DNA of 64,000 nt from Candidatus Thermokryptus mobilis (lineage in GTDB: Bacteria > Bacteroidota > Ignavibacteria > Kryptoniales > Kryptoniaceae), in NCBI RefSeq assembly GCF_900070205.1, contig NZ_FAOO01000005.1, forward strand, positions 4,512 to 68,511, written 5' to 3'. A program made the translations under genes and the position numbers. The notes below the pieces were generated by a model. The model was given only the letters and a program-made list of their open reading frames with translations, was not told the origin of the DNA and did not search any database. Shown here in pieces: positions 37,590 to 45,774 of this stretch; position 1 is the stretch's first letter, and every line of letters starts with the position of its first letter.

Positions 37590-39001
37590 ACCTGTGTCCC
37601 ACCAACTGTCATTTCACTTACAAGAATTGTTGGTTGTCCAACCCCAACTGGCACATATTGACCATCTTTGCCACAAGTTCCGGTCCCCTTCTCTATTTCA
37701 AGGTCATTTCCAACGCCGATAACTTTTCTCATAACCTCTGGACCATTTCCAATTAAATTAGCACCGCGAATTTGATGTGTTATCTCTCCATTTTCAATTA
37801 AATATCCCTCGTTTATCTCAAAGACAAAATTTCCACTGACTATATCAACCTGTCCACCGCCAAGCGACTTGGCATATATTCCGAACTTAATACTTTTAAT
37901 GAGGTCGGATGGGTCATCTTTTCCAGCGTCAATAAATGTATTTCTCATCCTTGGAAGAGGATAATGTCTATATGATTCCCTGCGACCGTTTCCTGTGGAT
38001 TCAAGATTCAAAAGTTTCGCGTTCAATTTATCAAGCATGTAATTTTTGAGAACTCCGTTTTCAATTAAAACCGTTCTCTGCGTTGGCGTTCCTTCGTCAT
38101 CAATTGCAACCGAACCTCTTGAATTCGGCACAGTCCCATCATCAATTATTGTTACAAGCTCTGAACAAACCTTTTGTCCCAATTTACCGGAATAAACCGA
38201 GATACCTTTCCTATTGAAATCGCCCTCAAGACCATGTCCAACAGCTTCGTGAACGAGAACACCACCCCAACCCGATTTGATTAAAACCGGGAAATTTCCC
38301 GCAGGCGCTGGTTTAGCATAAAGCTTTGAAACAGCTTGTTTTGCTGAGTCAACGCCAAATTTCTCTGGCGGGTTTTCAAGCAAGAAATCGTATCCATATC
38401 TTCCACCAAGATAACTCACCCCCATTTCCCTCAAGCCATCGGAGATAGCAACCGAGGTTATAAAAATTCTAAACAAAGAATCATCGCTTTCAACACACAC
38501 CCCTTCGGAATTTGCAATCCAGAAATATCTCGCACTTTCAAAATAATTTATATCAACTTGTTTTATTCTACCGTCATAACTTCGCGCTGAGTCGTTCGCA
38601 CGCCAAAGCCATTCAATTTTTTTATCAATGTCAAGAAGATAAATCGGTCTTTCAACTTGAAAATTTTGCTCAACTCTCTTTCTCGCCTCAAGATTTACTG
38701 CTTTGTTTCCAATCCCTGAATCAGCCACATAAGATGCGACATCTGCAACTTCAAGAATCTTTTCAAACCTAAAGTCATCGGTGTAAGCATATCCCGTCTT
38801 AGACCCTGAAATCACCCTGATACCAAGTCCAGGGGATATACCGTAGTTTAGGGATTTAATTTTGTTTTCCGATAAATTTATCGCGAGTTCAATTCTATAC
38901 TCAAAATATATCTCTGCAAAATCACCACCCTTTGAAAGCGCCCTTTCTATCACTTTTTTCATTTGGGATGGCTCAAGTATTTCGGGATAGGAAAACATCA
39001 T
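37586..39001 (-). CDS. tldD: TldD-like metalloprotease
   Basis: A 471-residue TldD/PmbA-family protease subunit. The zinc motif [10 protein letters not shown] (His251, Glu252, His255-region) is present, which identifies the catalytic TldD rather than the TldE partner. Typical [34 protein letters not shown] and [20 protein letters not shown] segments follow. TldD works with TldE on unfolded or modified peptides. TldE is not adjacent. It overlaps ribBA by 4 bases and the GH113-like gene by 4 bases. Confidence 0.92.
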   Translation of the reverse strand: MMFSYPEILEPSQMKKVIERALSKGGDFAEIYFEYRIELAINLSENKIKSLNYGISPGLGIRVISGSKTGYAYTDDFRFEKILEVADVASYVADSGIGNKAVNLEARKRVEQNFQVERPIYLLDIDKKIEWLWRANDSARSYDGRIKQVDINYFESARYFWIANSEGVCVESDDSLFRIFITSVAISDGLREMGVSYLGGRYGYDFLLENPPEKFGVDSAKQAVSKLYAKPAPAGNFPVLIKSGWGGVLVHEAVGHGLEGDFNRKGISVYSGKLGQKVCSELVTIIDDGTVPNSRGSVAIDDEGTPTQRTVLIENGVLKNYMLDKLNAKLLNLESTGNGRRESYRHYPLPRMRNTFIDAGKDDPSDLIKSIKFGIYAKSLGGGQVDIVSGNFVFEINEGYLIENGEITHQIRGANLIGNGPEVMRKVIGVGNDLEIEKGTGTCGKDGQYVPVGVGQPTILVSEMTVGGTQV

Positions 39002-40236
39002 TTCTTCTCGTTATCGTTTTTTTCGTTCATCAGGATCAAGTGACCGAGTTTATCTCGCTTTGTCCTCAGATAATTTATGTTTACCTGATTGGGTTCAATC
39101 TCAATCGGAACTCTCTCAACGACTTCAAGACCATAACCAGCCAGTCCGACAATTTTTTTGGGATTGTTCGTCAAAAGGCGCATTTTTCTCACTCCAAGAT
39201 CAACGAGTATTTGCGCGCCAATTCCATAGTCTCTCAGGTCGGGCTTAAAACCAAGCATTTCGTTTGCTTCAACAGTGTCTTTCCCTTCATCTTGCAATCT
39301 ATAAGCTTTAATTTTATTGACAAGCCCAATTCCCCTTCCTTCTTGTCGCATATAAAGCAACACTCCTCTTCCTTCCCGTTCAATCATCTTCATAGCTGAA
39401 TGGAGCTGTTCTCCACAGTCACATCTAAAAGAGCCAAAGACATCACCAGTGAGGCACTCCGAGTGAACACGGACAAGGACTGGATCGCCATCGTCAATTT
39501 TCCCTTTAACAAGAGCGACATGGACTTTCCCATCGGTTAAACTTTCATAAAGGTGGAGATCAAAGAATCCATATCTTGTTGGAAGTTTTGTTGTTGTTAT
39601 TTTTCTTACGAGTTTTTCTCTTTTAAGCCGATAGCTTATGAGGTCTTTTATGGTTATAATTTTCAAGCCGAATTTTTTTGCGATTTTAAATAGGTCTGGG
39701 ACGCGAGCCATCGTTCCGTCGTCATTCATAATCTCACAAAGCACGCCCGCTGGATAAAGCCCAGCAAGGCGCGCAAGGTCAACTGCTGCTTCAGTATGCC
39801 CAGCTCTTCTCAAAACCCCACCTTCAACAGCTTGAAGTGGGAAAATATGCCCAGGTTTGGCAAAATCGCTTGGCTTTGAATTTGGATCAACAATCGCTTT
39901 TATTGTCGCTGCTCTATCAAAAGCGGAAATGCCAGTTGTAGTTCCTTTCAGATAATCAACGCTCACAAGAAAAGCCGTCCCGTGCCTTGCCGTGTTAAAC
40001 TCAACCATCGGTTCAAACTCAAGCTCGCGAGCCCTATTTTCAGTTATCGCAACACAAATTAAACCGCGACCATACTTAGCCATAAAATTAACGCTTTCTG
40101 GCGTCACCTTTTCAGCTGCCATTATAAAGTCACCCTCATTCTCCCTGTCCTCATCGTCAACAACTATCACAATTTTCCCAGCGCGTATGTCTTCAATCGC
40201 TTCATCTATCGTGTTGAATTTCTCCATTGGCATCAT
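38998..40236 (-). CDS. ribBA: Bifunctional 3,4-dihydroxy-2-butanone 4-phosphate synthase / GTP cyclohydrolase II
   Basis: Makes both starting compounds for riboflavin synthesis. The 412-residue protein has the DHBP synthase domain first ([34 protein letters not shown]). The GTP cyclohydrolase II domain follows with zinc Cys in [20 protein letters not shown] and [29 protein letters not shown] is about 6 bases before the start. Only about 90 bases separate it from yajC, too few for an FMN riboswitch. It heads the ribBA-tldD-GH113-like unit. Confidence 0.95.
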   Translation of the reverse strand: MMPMEKFNTIDEAIEDIRAGKIVIVVDDEDRENEGDFIMAAEKVTPESVNFMAKYGRGLICVAITENRARELEFEPMVEFNTARHGTAFLVSVDYLKGTTTGISAFDRAATIKAIVDPNSKPSDFAKPGHIFPLQAVEGGVLRRAGHTEAAVDLARLAGLYPAGVLCEIMNDDGTMARVPDLFKIAKKFGLKIITIKDLISYRLKREKLVRKITTTKLPTRYGFFDLHLYESLTDGKVHVALVKGKIDDGDPVLVRVHSECLTGDVFGSFRCDCGEQLHSAMKMIEREGRGVLLYMRQEGRGIGLVNKIKAYRLQDEGKDTVEANEMLGFKPDLRDYGIGAQILVDLGVRKMRLLTNNPKKIVGLAGYGLEVVERVPIEIEPNQVNINYLRTKRDKLGHLILMNEKNDNEKK

Positions 40237-40261
40237 GTCTTCACCTCCATTATCGTTGATT

Positions 40262-40300
40262 AAAAAATTTTAGGGACAGATAAATCTGTCCCTTAAAGAA
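40262..40300 (-). terminator. Intrinsic terminator after yajC
   Basis: AGGGACAGAT (40272-40281) and ATCTGTCCCT (40284-40293) form a perfect stem with a tiny loop. On the minus strand it is followed by AAAATTTTTT. It lies between the yajC stop and the ribBA start, so it separates the two units. Confidence 0.75.
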
Positions 40301-40326
40301 AAAGCAACAAAAAAGAAATTTTAATT

Positions 40327-40626
40327 TTAACCCTCACGAGTCACAACAGCGATTGCTGTCTTCTCAAATTTTATCTTAACCCCATCATCAACCTCAAGCA
40401 AAACCGTCCTATCATCAAGCCCGACAACTTTCCCATGGATACCGCTTGAGGTTATTACCTTGTCTCCCTTTTTGAGGGATTCAATTAGTTTCTGATGTTC
40501 CCGTGCTCTCTTTTGCTGGGGTCTAATTATGAGAAAGTAGAAAATCAAAAATATCGCAAGAAACATTATAATCGTACTGATCAAACTGCTCGTCGCATCT
40601 GGCTGAGCTTGAATTAAAAAAAGCAT
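40327..40626 (-). CDS. yajC: Preprotein translocase subunit YajC
   Basis: An accessory membrane subunit of the SecDF-YajC complex. The 99-residue product has one N-terminal membrane helix (SLISTIIMFLAIFLIFYFLI) followed by the signature RPQQKRAREHQKLIESLKKG and the beta domain GDKVITSSGIHGKVVGLDDR. Length is standard. It is divergent from the aroF leader region and ends in a strong terminator. Confidence 0.94.
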   Translation of the reverse strand: MLFLIQAQPDATSSLISTIIMFLAIFLIFYFLIIRPQQKRAREHQKLIESLKKGDKVITSSGIHGKVVGLDDRTVLLEVDDGVKIKFEKTAIAVVTREG

Positions 40627-40707
40627 AACGCTTATCCTCCGACATTAATTTGCACACCAATTTGGTTTTAAGATAAAAAAACGAAACGAGATTTCAAAAT
40701 TTTTTTC

Positions 40708-40736
40708 TTGCAAAATGCATATCAAATTTGTATATT
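40708..40736 (+). promoter_or_regulatory. Predicted sigma70-like promoter of the aroF leader
   Basis: TTGCAA (40708-40713), a 17-base spacer and TATATT (40731-40736), with the same geometry as the promoters before speB and cutA. Transcription would begin near 40743, about 28 bases before the leader ATG. This is the main content of the 342-base gap between yajC and aroF, together with the leader ORF. Confidence 0.55.
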
Positions 40737-40770
40737 TTAATAAACTCATTGGCAAAGAAAGGTTTCGGAA

Positions 40771-40893
40771 ATGGACGATCTTGGCAAGCAAATAAGTTTG
40801 ATTCAACCATCGTTCGTTTCTTACTTTGTTTCCTTCCAAGTTTACTTTTACGCTTACTACTTCGCCCAGTGGTGGCGCAACCACTGGGCATAA
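40771..40893 (+). CDS. Aromatic-amino-acid leader peptide upstream of aroF-tyrA
   Basis: A 40-codon ORF with SD AAAGG 8 bases before its ATG. It begins MDDLGKQISLIQPS. From residue 15 it is dominated by aromatics: Phe15, Tyr18, Phe19, Phe22, Tyr25, Phe26, Tyr27, Tyr29, Tyr30, Phe31, then Trp34, Trp35 and Trp39 before the stop. That is five Phe, five Tyr and three Trp, the three end products of the pathway whose first enzyme is encoded 75 bases downstream. Its Trp codons lie in a perfect hairpin. It is a textbook form for a translation-sensing attenuator. Translation and regulation are inferred, but the composition cannot plausibly be chance. Confidence 0.85.
   Translation: MDDLGKQISLIQPSFVSYFVSFQVYFYAYYFAQWWRNHWA
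40864..40889 (+). promoter_or_regulatory. Hairpin in the aromatic leader (attenuator element)
   Basis: GCCCAGTGGT (40864-40873), loop GGCGCA, then ACCACTGGGC (40880-40889): a perfect 10-bp stem spanning the Trp codons and ending two bases before the stop codon. There is no T-run directly after it, so it is not a simple terminator. The loop GGCG can pair with CGCC at 40913-40916, which precedes TACTTTTAAA. The following RNA is C-rich and G-poor, as expected of a Rho-loading region. An ACCCCT segment there could also partly mask the aroF SD. Confidence 0.7.
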
Positions 40894-40968
40894 ACACCCC
40901 TCACAACAATATCGCCTACTTTTAAATTCATATCAAATCAAAAACAAAATTAAAGGAGGTAAAAACAA

Positions 40969-41991
40969 ATGATCGTTGTTATGGAACCTGATGCAACCGA
41001 AGAGCAAATCCATAATGTGATAAAAGTTCTAAATGACTACGGCTTTGATGTCCACAGGTCAACTGGCGTTTCAAGGACAGTGCTTGGGGCCATAGGTGTA
41101 AAACCAGAATTTGATCACAGAAACATTCAGCTTTTACCAGGGGTTGCAGAGGTTTACAGAGTAACCGAACCTTATAAACTTGCGAATCGTGCTTTTAAAC
41201 ACGAAGGCACACTCATTGAATTAAAAGGCGTCAGGATAGGAAGTAATATTGAAGAGGTCGTTGTAATGGCTGGACCTTGTGCGGTTGAAAGCGAAGAGCA
41301 AATTTTCACAATCGCTAAATTCGTTGCCGAACAAGGAGTTAAAATTTTAAGAGGTGGTGCATTTAAGCCCAGAACTTCACCTTACTCATTTCAAGGGCTT
41401 GGCGAACAAGGGCTTAAACTTCTAAGAAGTGCCGCTGATGAATACGGACTTCTCGTCATAACCGAGGTGCTTGATACAAAAGATATCCAACTTGTGGCAA
41501 AATATGCCGATATACTCCAAGTAGGTGCGCGAAATATGCAAAACTTCGCCCTTTTAAAAGAACTTGGAAAAATTGATAAACCAGTTATGTTAAAACGTGG
41601 GATGTCCGCAACAATTGAAGAGTGGTTGATGGCTGCTGAATACATTCTCTCAGGTGGTAATCACAAAGTTATCTTATGTGAAAGAGGAATAAGAACATTT
41701 GAAACATCAACAAGGAATACGCTTGACATAAACGCCATACCTGTGGTCCACAAAAAAAGTCACCTCCCAATAGTTGTTGATCCATCTCATGCAACAGGGC
41801 TAAGGGATAAAGTTATACCAGTTGCAAGAGCAGCTGTTGCTGCTGGAGCGGATGGTTTAATAATTGAAGTTCATCATCAACCAGAAAAAGCAAAATCGGA
41901 CGGACCTCAATCACTTTACTTTGAACAATTCGTCCAACTGATGAAAGAGGTCAGGAAAATAGCCGAAGCAATAGGAAGAAAAATAGCATAA
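40969..41991 (+). CDS. aroF: 3-deoxy-7-phosphoheptulonate (DAHP) synthase
   Basis: First enzyme of the shikimate pathway, joining PEP and erythrose-4-phosphate. The 340-residue thermophile-type enzyme has an N-terminal ferredoxin-like regulatory domain ([20 protein letters not shown]), the feedback-binding part in Thermotoga-type enzymes. The KDO8P/DAHP synthase barrel follows: [11 protein letters not shown] with metal Cys104, [17 protein letters not shown] and [29 protein letters not shown] is near-perfect. It is preceded by the aromatic leader and followed after 7 bases by tyrA, giving two levels of end-product control. Confidence 0.95.
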   Translation: MIVVMEPDATEEQIHNVIKVLNDYGFDVHRSTGVSRTVLGAIGVKPEFDHRNIQLLPGVAEVYRVTEPYKLANRAFKHEGTLIELKGVRIGSNIEEVVVMAGPCAVESEEQIFTIAKFVAEQGVKILRGGAFKPRTSPYSFQGLGEQGLKLLRSAADEYGLLVITEVLDTKDIQLVAKYADILQVGARNMQNFALLKELGKIDKPVMLKRGMSATIEEWLMAAEYILSGGNHKVILCERGIRTFETSTRNTLDINAIPVVHKKSHLPIVVDPSHATGLRDKVIPVARAAVAAGADGLIIEVHHQPEKAKSDGPQSLYFEQFVQLMKEVRKIAEAIGRKIA

Positions 41992-41998
41992 ATTTACT

Positions 41999-43081
41999 AT
42001 GTTTAGAAAAATTTCAATTATCGGAACAGGCTTAATTGGCGGTTCGCTCGGTTTGGCATTTAAACAAATGAGAAATTTAAAAGTAGTCGGTTTTGACACT
42101 AATACGCAAGCGCTTGAAAAGGCAATTGAAATAGGCGCAATTGATGAAGGGATAAGTTCAATAGAAAACGCTGTGAATGATTCTGATGTGATTTTCTTGT
42201 GTACCCCACTTAACGAAATTATAAAGTTGCTTCCGTTGGTTTCAAAATTTGCCAAACTTGGGACAATAATAACAGATGTTGGTAGCGTAAAAAAAGCAGT
42301 GCTTGACGCGGCAAAAAATATAAAAAACGATGTCTATTTCATCGGCGGACACCCAATGGCTGGCTCAGAAAAAAAAGGCATTTCATACGCTGATCCTTTT
42401 CTCTTTCAAAATGCCGTCTACGCACTTTGCCCAGGTCCAGATGTGCCGATAAAAGTCATAAACGATTTAACAATTTTGATAAAATTAACCGGAGCCAATG
42501 TCGTATTAATTGACCCAGAAATTCACGATAAAATAGCTGGATACATAAGCCACTTGCCACAATTGCTCGCTGTCTTGCTAGTTAACACCGCTGGCGATTT
42601 GGGAACTGAATACCTAACACTCGCTGGCGGTGGCTTTAGAGACCTTACAAGAATAGCATCAAGCCAATTTGAAATATGGAACGATATAATTTCACTAAAC
42701 AGAGAAAAACTCCTTGAGGCAATTGATGCCTTTATAGTTGGACTTAACAAATACAAGTCATATCTTTTGAACAACGAAATTGAAAAATTTAGAGATGAAT
42801 TTGACAGGGCTTTCAAACTTAGAAACGAGATACCTTTAACCGCGAAAGGTTTTATACACAAACTATATGATGTTTTTATCGTGGTTGAGGATAGACCCGG
42901 GGTTTTGAGCAAAATTTCCACTGCACTTTATGAGGGCGGGCTAAATATAAGAGACATTGAACTCCTGCGCGTCAGAGAAGGCATTGGTGGAACTTTCAGA
43001 ATTTCATTTGAAAGCGAAAGGGACGCAAACAAGGCGATTGAAATAATAAAATCACTCGGTTACAAGGTCTTCACGAGATGA
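41999..43081 (+). CDS. tyrA: Prephenate dehydrogenase with C-terminal ACT domain
   Basis: Converts prephenate to 4-hydroxyphenylpyruvate for tyrosine. The 360-residue product starts with the Rossmann motif ISIIGTGLIGGSLGLAFKQM. Then come DVIFLCTPLNEI, the catalytic-site GGHPMAGSEKKGISYADPFL and HDKIAGYISHLPQLLAV with the conserved His. The last 75 residues are an ACT domain (FIVVEDRPGVLSKISTALYE), a likely tyrosine or phenylalanine sensor. It is in an operon with aroF and overlaps the next gene by 4 bases. Confidence 0.94.
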   Translation: MFRKISIIGTGLIGGSLGLAFKQMRNLKVVGFDTNTQALEKAIEIGAIDEGISSIENAVNDSDVIFLCTPLNEIIKLLPLVSKFAKLGTIITDVGSVKKAVLDAAKNIKNDVYFIGGHPMAGSEKKGISYADPFLFQNAVYALCPGPDVPIKVINDLTILIKLTGANVVLIDPEIHDKIAGYISHLPQLLAVLLVNTAGDLGTEYLTLAGGGFRDLTRIASSQFEIWNDIISLNREKLLEAIDAFIVGLNKYKSYLLNNEIEKFRDEFDRAFKLRNEIPLTAKGFIHKLYDVFIVVEDRPGVLSKISTALYEGGLNIRDIELLRVREGIGGTFRISFESERDANKAIEIIKSLGYKVFTR

Positions 43082-43668
43082 TTGAAAAATTTTTGAACAT
43101 ATTCAAGAAAAGAAAAGAAGAGGAAACGCTTGAAATAAAATTAACACCACGAACACTCATTGTCCTATGTGGCGTTGCCGGTAGCGGTAAATCAACCTTT
43201 GCCAAAAAATTCTTCAAAAAAACACAAATCGTCTCGTCCGACCATTGCAGAGCAATGATATCAGATAACCCAGCAAACCAGGCGGTTTCAAAACATGCCT
43301 TTGATTTGTTTTATTTCATCATTGAAAAAAGATTGCTCGTGGGTCGGCTCACCGTAGCGGATGCAACATCTCTCTCCAAAGAAACAAGGCAAAAACTGAT
43401 TGAAATCGCAAGAAAATACGGCTTTAAAGTCGCAATAATCGTCTTTGACATACCCATAGAAATCTGCATAGAAAGAGACCAAAAAAGAAAACGGAAAGTA
43501 GGTGAGGAAGTGATCAAATATCAATATGCAAACTTCATTGAAGCAAAGAAATCAATACCGACGGAAGGATTTGACGAAATTTTCATCCTTAACGAAAAAA
43601 CGCTTGACACTGCAATAATTAAAATCATCCCTACTCAAGCAAGTCCAAATAACTCAGCAAGTTTTTGA
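43078..43668 (+). CDS. P-loop kinase resembling polynucleotide kinase domains
   Basis: A 196-residue AAA_33-type P-loop protein. Walker A is LCGVAGSGKSTFAKK, then IVSSDHCRAMISDNPANQAV with the acceptor-binding Asp, VADATSLSKETRQKLIEIAR, and lid Arg residues in CIERDQKRKRKVGEEVI. This is the pattern of the kinase domain of bacterial Pnkp and of zeta-toxin relatives. No ligase, phosphatase or antitoxin is adjacent. The substrate (RNA/DNA 5' end or small molecule) is open. It ends the aroF operon and overlaps the convergent membrane-protein gene by 34 bases. Confidence 0.75.
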   Translation: MIEKFLNIFKKRKEEETLEIKLTPRTLIVLCGVAGSGKSTFAKKFFKKTQIVSSDHCRAMISDNPANQAVSKHAFDLFYFIIEKRLLVGRLTVADATSLSKETRQKLIEIARKYGFKVAIIVFDIPIEICIERDQKRKRKVGEEVIKYQYANFIEAKKSIPTEGFDEIFILNEKTLDTAIIKIIPTQASPNNSASF

Positions 43669-44477
43669 TTACGTTTTAAAACCGTCATCAAGAAATTTTG
43701 CATTGAATAAACCTCAACAGCAAAGGCAAGGAAACCAAGGTATCCGAGAAGTGGCATTTCAAAAATTTTCGGTCCCGCAAATGGGATCGGCACAGTATAA
43801 ATCCACCTTCCTATAGCCCAATAATTCCAAAACTCCCAAAGGATTCCACAAATTAGACCAGCTAAAAAAAGTGATAAAAGCGTTGTCATCTTCCCAGATT
43901 CAAACTCTCGGAATAAGCTCTCACCACCAAGTTTATAACTTATCGGCTCAAGCAGAAACGCAAACCCAACCCAAACAAGCGCAAAAAGATAAGAAGCAAC
44001 TTCAGATGGTAAAACCAATGGAATTACAAGGCATAAAACTCCAACGATAAAGTAAATGGTTAGCTTTGTGTCCGTTGTTTTAGAGGGTTTCTTGTTCAAA
44101 TTTTTAAACAAAGGATTTACAAGTTGGTTCGTCTCAAGTATCGCTGGGAAAATAGTCGCAAAAGACCAAACATAACCAAATGTCCTCGCAAGAGCGCTAT
44201 CAGGTAAACCGACATAAAACCAATTTTTAAGGTGAAAATTATATGCCTCAAAAATCAACCAACAAAGCACAGACCAAGGCAACATCAAGATGAATTCATT
44301 TCTACGATTTTTTATGAGTGAGTTTCCGTAAAGCTTGAAATTCAACGCATCAACAAAGAGAATGTAACCAGTCCAAACTATCGGCGTGAAATAAATTCCA
44401 ACAATTTTAACCCCCATAAAAAGCAAAATTTCAGCAAGTATGATTATAAAAATGCCGATGTATCCATAAAATGGCAT
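43635..44477 (-). CDS. Conserved-looking multi-pass membrane protein of unknown function
   Basis: A 280-residue protein with about eight hydrophobic helices arranged as two similar halves. Both contain an aromatic-rich segment after a cytoplasmic patch: LPWSVLCWLIFEAYNFHLKN in the first half and ICGILWEFWNYWAIGRWIYT in the second, each with acidic Glu next to Trp/Tyr. VDALNFKLYGNSL and LEPISYKLGGESLF also pair. The internal duplication suggests a carrier or membrane enzyme. I do not recognise a family. Confidence 0.65.
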   Translation of the reverse strand: MPFYGYIGIFIIILAEILLFMGVKIVGIYFTPIVWTGYILFVDALNFKLYGNSLIKNRRNEFILMLPWSVLCWLIFEAYNFHLKNWFYVGLPDSALARTFGYVWSFATIFPAILETNQLVNPLFKNLNKKPSKTTDTKLTIYFIVGVLCLVIPLVLPSEVASYLFALVWVGFAFLLEPISYKLGGESLFREFESGKMTTLLSLFLAGLICGILWEFWNYWAIGRWIYTVPIPFAGPKIFEMPLLGYLGFLAFAVEVYSMQNFLMTVLKRNQKLAELFGLA

Positions 44478-44497
44478 ATCCTGCTTTCAAATTTTTT

Positions 44498-44950
44498 TTA
44501 ACTTATTTCAATATCATTGGGAAGTTCGTTAATATCGTCTGGTTTTATCGGAAAATGCGCGGAAAGAATTTTACCAATCTCATCCAAACCGAAAAGAAGT
44601 CCATCAAGATATTTACCTTCTTTAAATTTCTCAACCATCTTGTCGGCGATTTTCTGCCATGTTTCATTCTCAACCTTTGAGTTTATACCTTCATCTGCAA
44701 TTATTTGTAGTTTCCTTTCAGATAATAAAAGAAAAATTAAGACGCCTGTCTTGTCCCTTGTTTTATCCATTCCGAGCCGATAAAACTCCCTCAATGCGAT
44801 GTCAAAGATAGAAAGTTTTCTTTCAATCAAACTTCTTTTTTCACGGATTGAGACGCGAACCTCACCGCTTGTACTTTTCTCTATCTGTGCGATTTTTTCC
44901 GAAATTTTTTTCAAATCATCATTTGTGAAAATTTCTCTAACCTTAAGCAT
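44498..44950 (-). CDS. TPM-domain protein, soluble form
   Basis: A 150-residue TPM (PF04536-like) domain: KISEKIAQIEKSTSGEVRVS, KTRDKTGVLIFLLLSERKLQ, IADEGINSKVENETWQKIAD and FKEGKYLDGLLFGLDEIGKI. No signal peptide. The family fold was first linked to acid phosphatase activity and photosystem repair; its bacterial role is poorly known. It lies 22 bases after a second, exported TPM gene, so the two form a pair. Confidence 0.85.
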   Translation of the reverse strand: MLKVREIFTNDDLKKISEKIAQIEKSTSGEVRVSIREKRSLIERKLSIFDIALREFYRLGMDKTRDKTGVLIFLLLSERKLQIIADEGINSKVENETWQKIADKMVEKFKEGKYLDGLLFGLDEIGKILSAHFPIKPDDINELPNDIEIS

Positions 44951-44972
44951 ACGGGATTTGTGTTAATTTTAT

Positions 44973-45743
44973 TTACCAGCTACTACTTGCTCCTCCGCCT
45001 CCGAAGCTTCCGCCACCGCCTGACCATCCACCACCTCCGAAACCGCCGGATGAAAACCCACCCCATCCTCCTCCTCTTCTTCTTTCACTCATTGAACCAA
45101 GCAACCACATCCAAAATAAAGCTGAGTCATACCCAGACGAATGAACGCTATAATGCCTAACGCCACGGATAAGCGACAAAATAAAGGTCAAAAAAATGAA
45201 AGCAATAATGATCAAGACGAGAATCGCTCCGAAACTTGTCTCAGGGCGTTTGCGAGGATCAGCTTTAAACTCACCTTTTGTAGCGGAAATTACCGCATCA
45301 ATTCCTTCATTTATGCCGTTGAAATAATCACCCCGCCTAAATTTAGGGCGAACTATATTTCTCAAGATTTGATCGCAAAGCGCATCTGGCAATGCACCTT
45401 CAAGACCATAACCAACTTCAAGACGCATCTTCCTATCTTGAATCGCTATCAAAAAAAGAACGCCGTTGTCTCTTCCCTTTTGACCGAGTTTATTCTCTTC
45501 AACAACTTTCATTGAGAAGTCCTCAAGATCTTCCCCTTCAAGAGAAGGTATAATCAAGACAGCAATTTGATTCGTAGTCTCCTCTTCAAATTTTCGTAAC
45601 TTTTCTTCAAGGAAATTAACCTGTTCCGGTGTTAAGACACCGACAAGGTCGGTCACGCGCTGTCTTAACTTTGGGATTTCAATCGCAAAGGAAAACGATA
45701 CAAGCAATAAAAGAACCAAAAAAGCGGAATTTAATCTTCTCAC
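44973..45743 (-). CDS. TPM-domain protein, exported with Gly-rich tail (YgcG-like)
   Basis: About 256 residues. A signal peptide (SAFLVLLLLVSFSFA) precedes a TPM domain (RVTDLVGVLTPEQVNFLEEK; KGRDNGVLFLIAIQDRKMRL; VGYGLEGALPDALCDQI). A membrane helix follows (FGAILVLIIIAFIFLTFILS), then a Gly/Ser/Trp tail (GGFGGGGWSGGGGSFGGGGA). That tail pattern is usual in LemA-associated YgcG proteins, though no lemA is adjacent. I prefer the GTG start because it gives a normal signal peptide; the upstream ATG would overlap maeB by 50 bases. Confidence 0.85.
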   Translation of the reverse strand: MRRLNSAFLVLLLLVSFSFAIEIPKLRQRVTDLVGVLTPEQVNFLEEKLRKFEEETTNQIAVLIIPSLEGEDLEDFSMKVVEENKLGQKGRDNGVLFLIAIQDRKMRLEVGYGLEGALPDALCDQILRNIVRPKFRRGDYFNGINEGIDAVISATKGEFKADPRKRPETSFGAILVLIIIAFIFLTFILSLIRGVRHYSVHSSGYDSALFWMWLLGSMSERRRGGGWGGFSSGGFGGGGWSGGGGSFGGGGASSSW

Positions 45744-45774
45744 ATCGCAAATGTTTTTGTTGTAGAGCAAAATT

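Noticed and set aside
40237-40326. FMN riboswitch ahead of ribBA
   Set aside because: The gap is about 90 bases and contains the yajC terminator; no conserved RFN elements were seen.
40645-40897. Minus-strand frames of 67 and 79 codons in the yajC-aroF gap
   Set aside because: They are antisense shadows of the leader ORF and its hairpin, lack SDs, and have no recognisable composition.
40864-40930. The aroF leader stem as a classical intrinsic terminator
   Set aside because: No T-run follows the stem; the next bases are ATAAACACC. A weak GGCG/CGCC pairing before TACTTTT exists but is too short to claim as a terminator.
43078-43668. Zeta-type toxin of a toxin-antitoxin pair
   Set aside because: No small antitoxin gene is adjacent, and the gene is the third member of an aro operon; a polynucleotide-kinase-like enzyme fits better.
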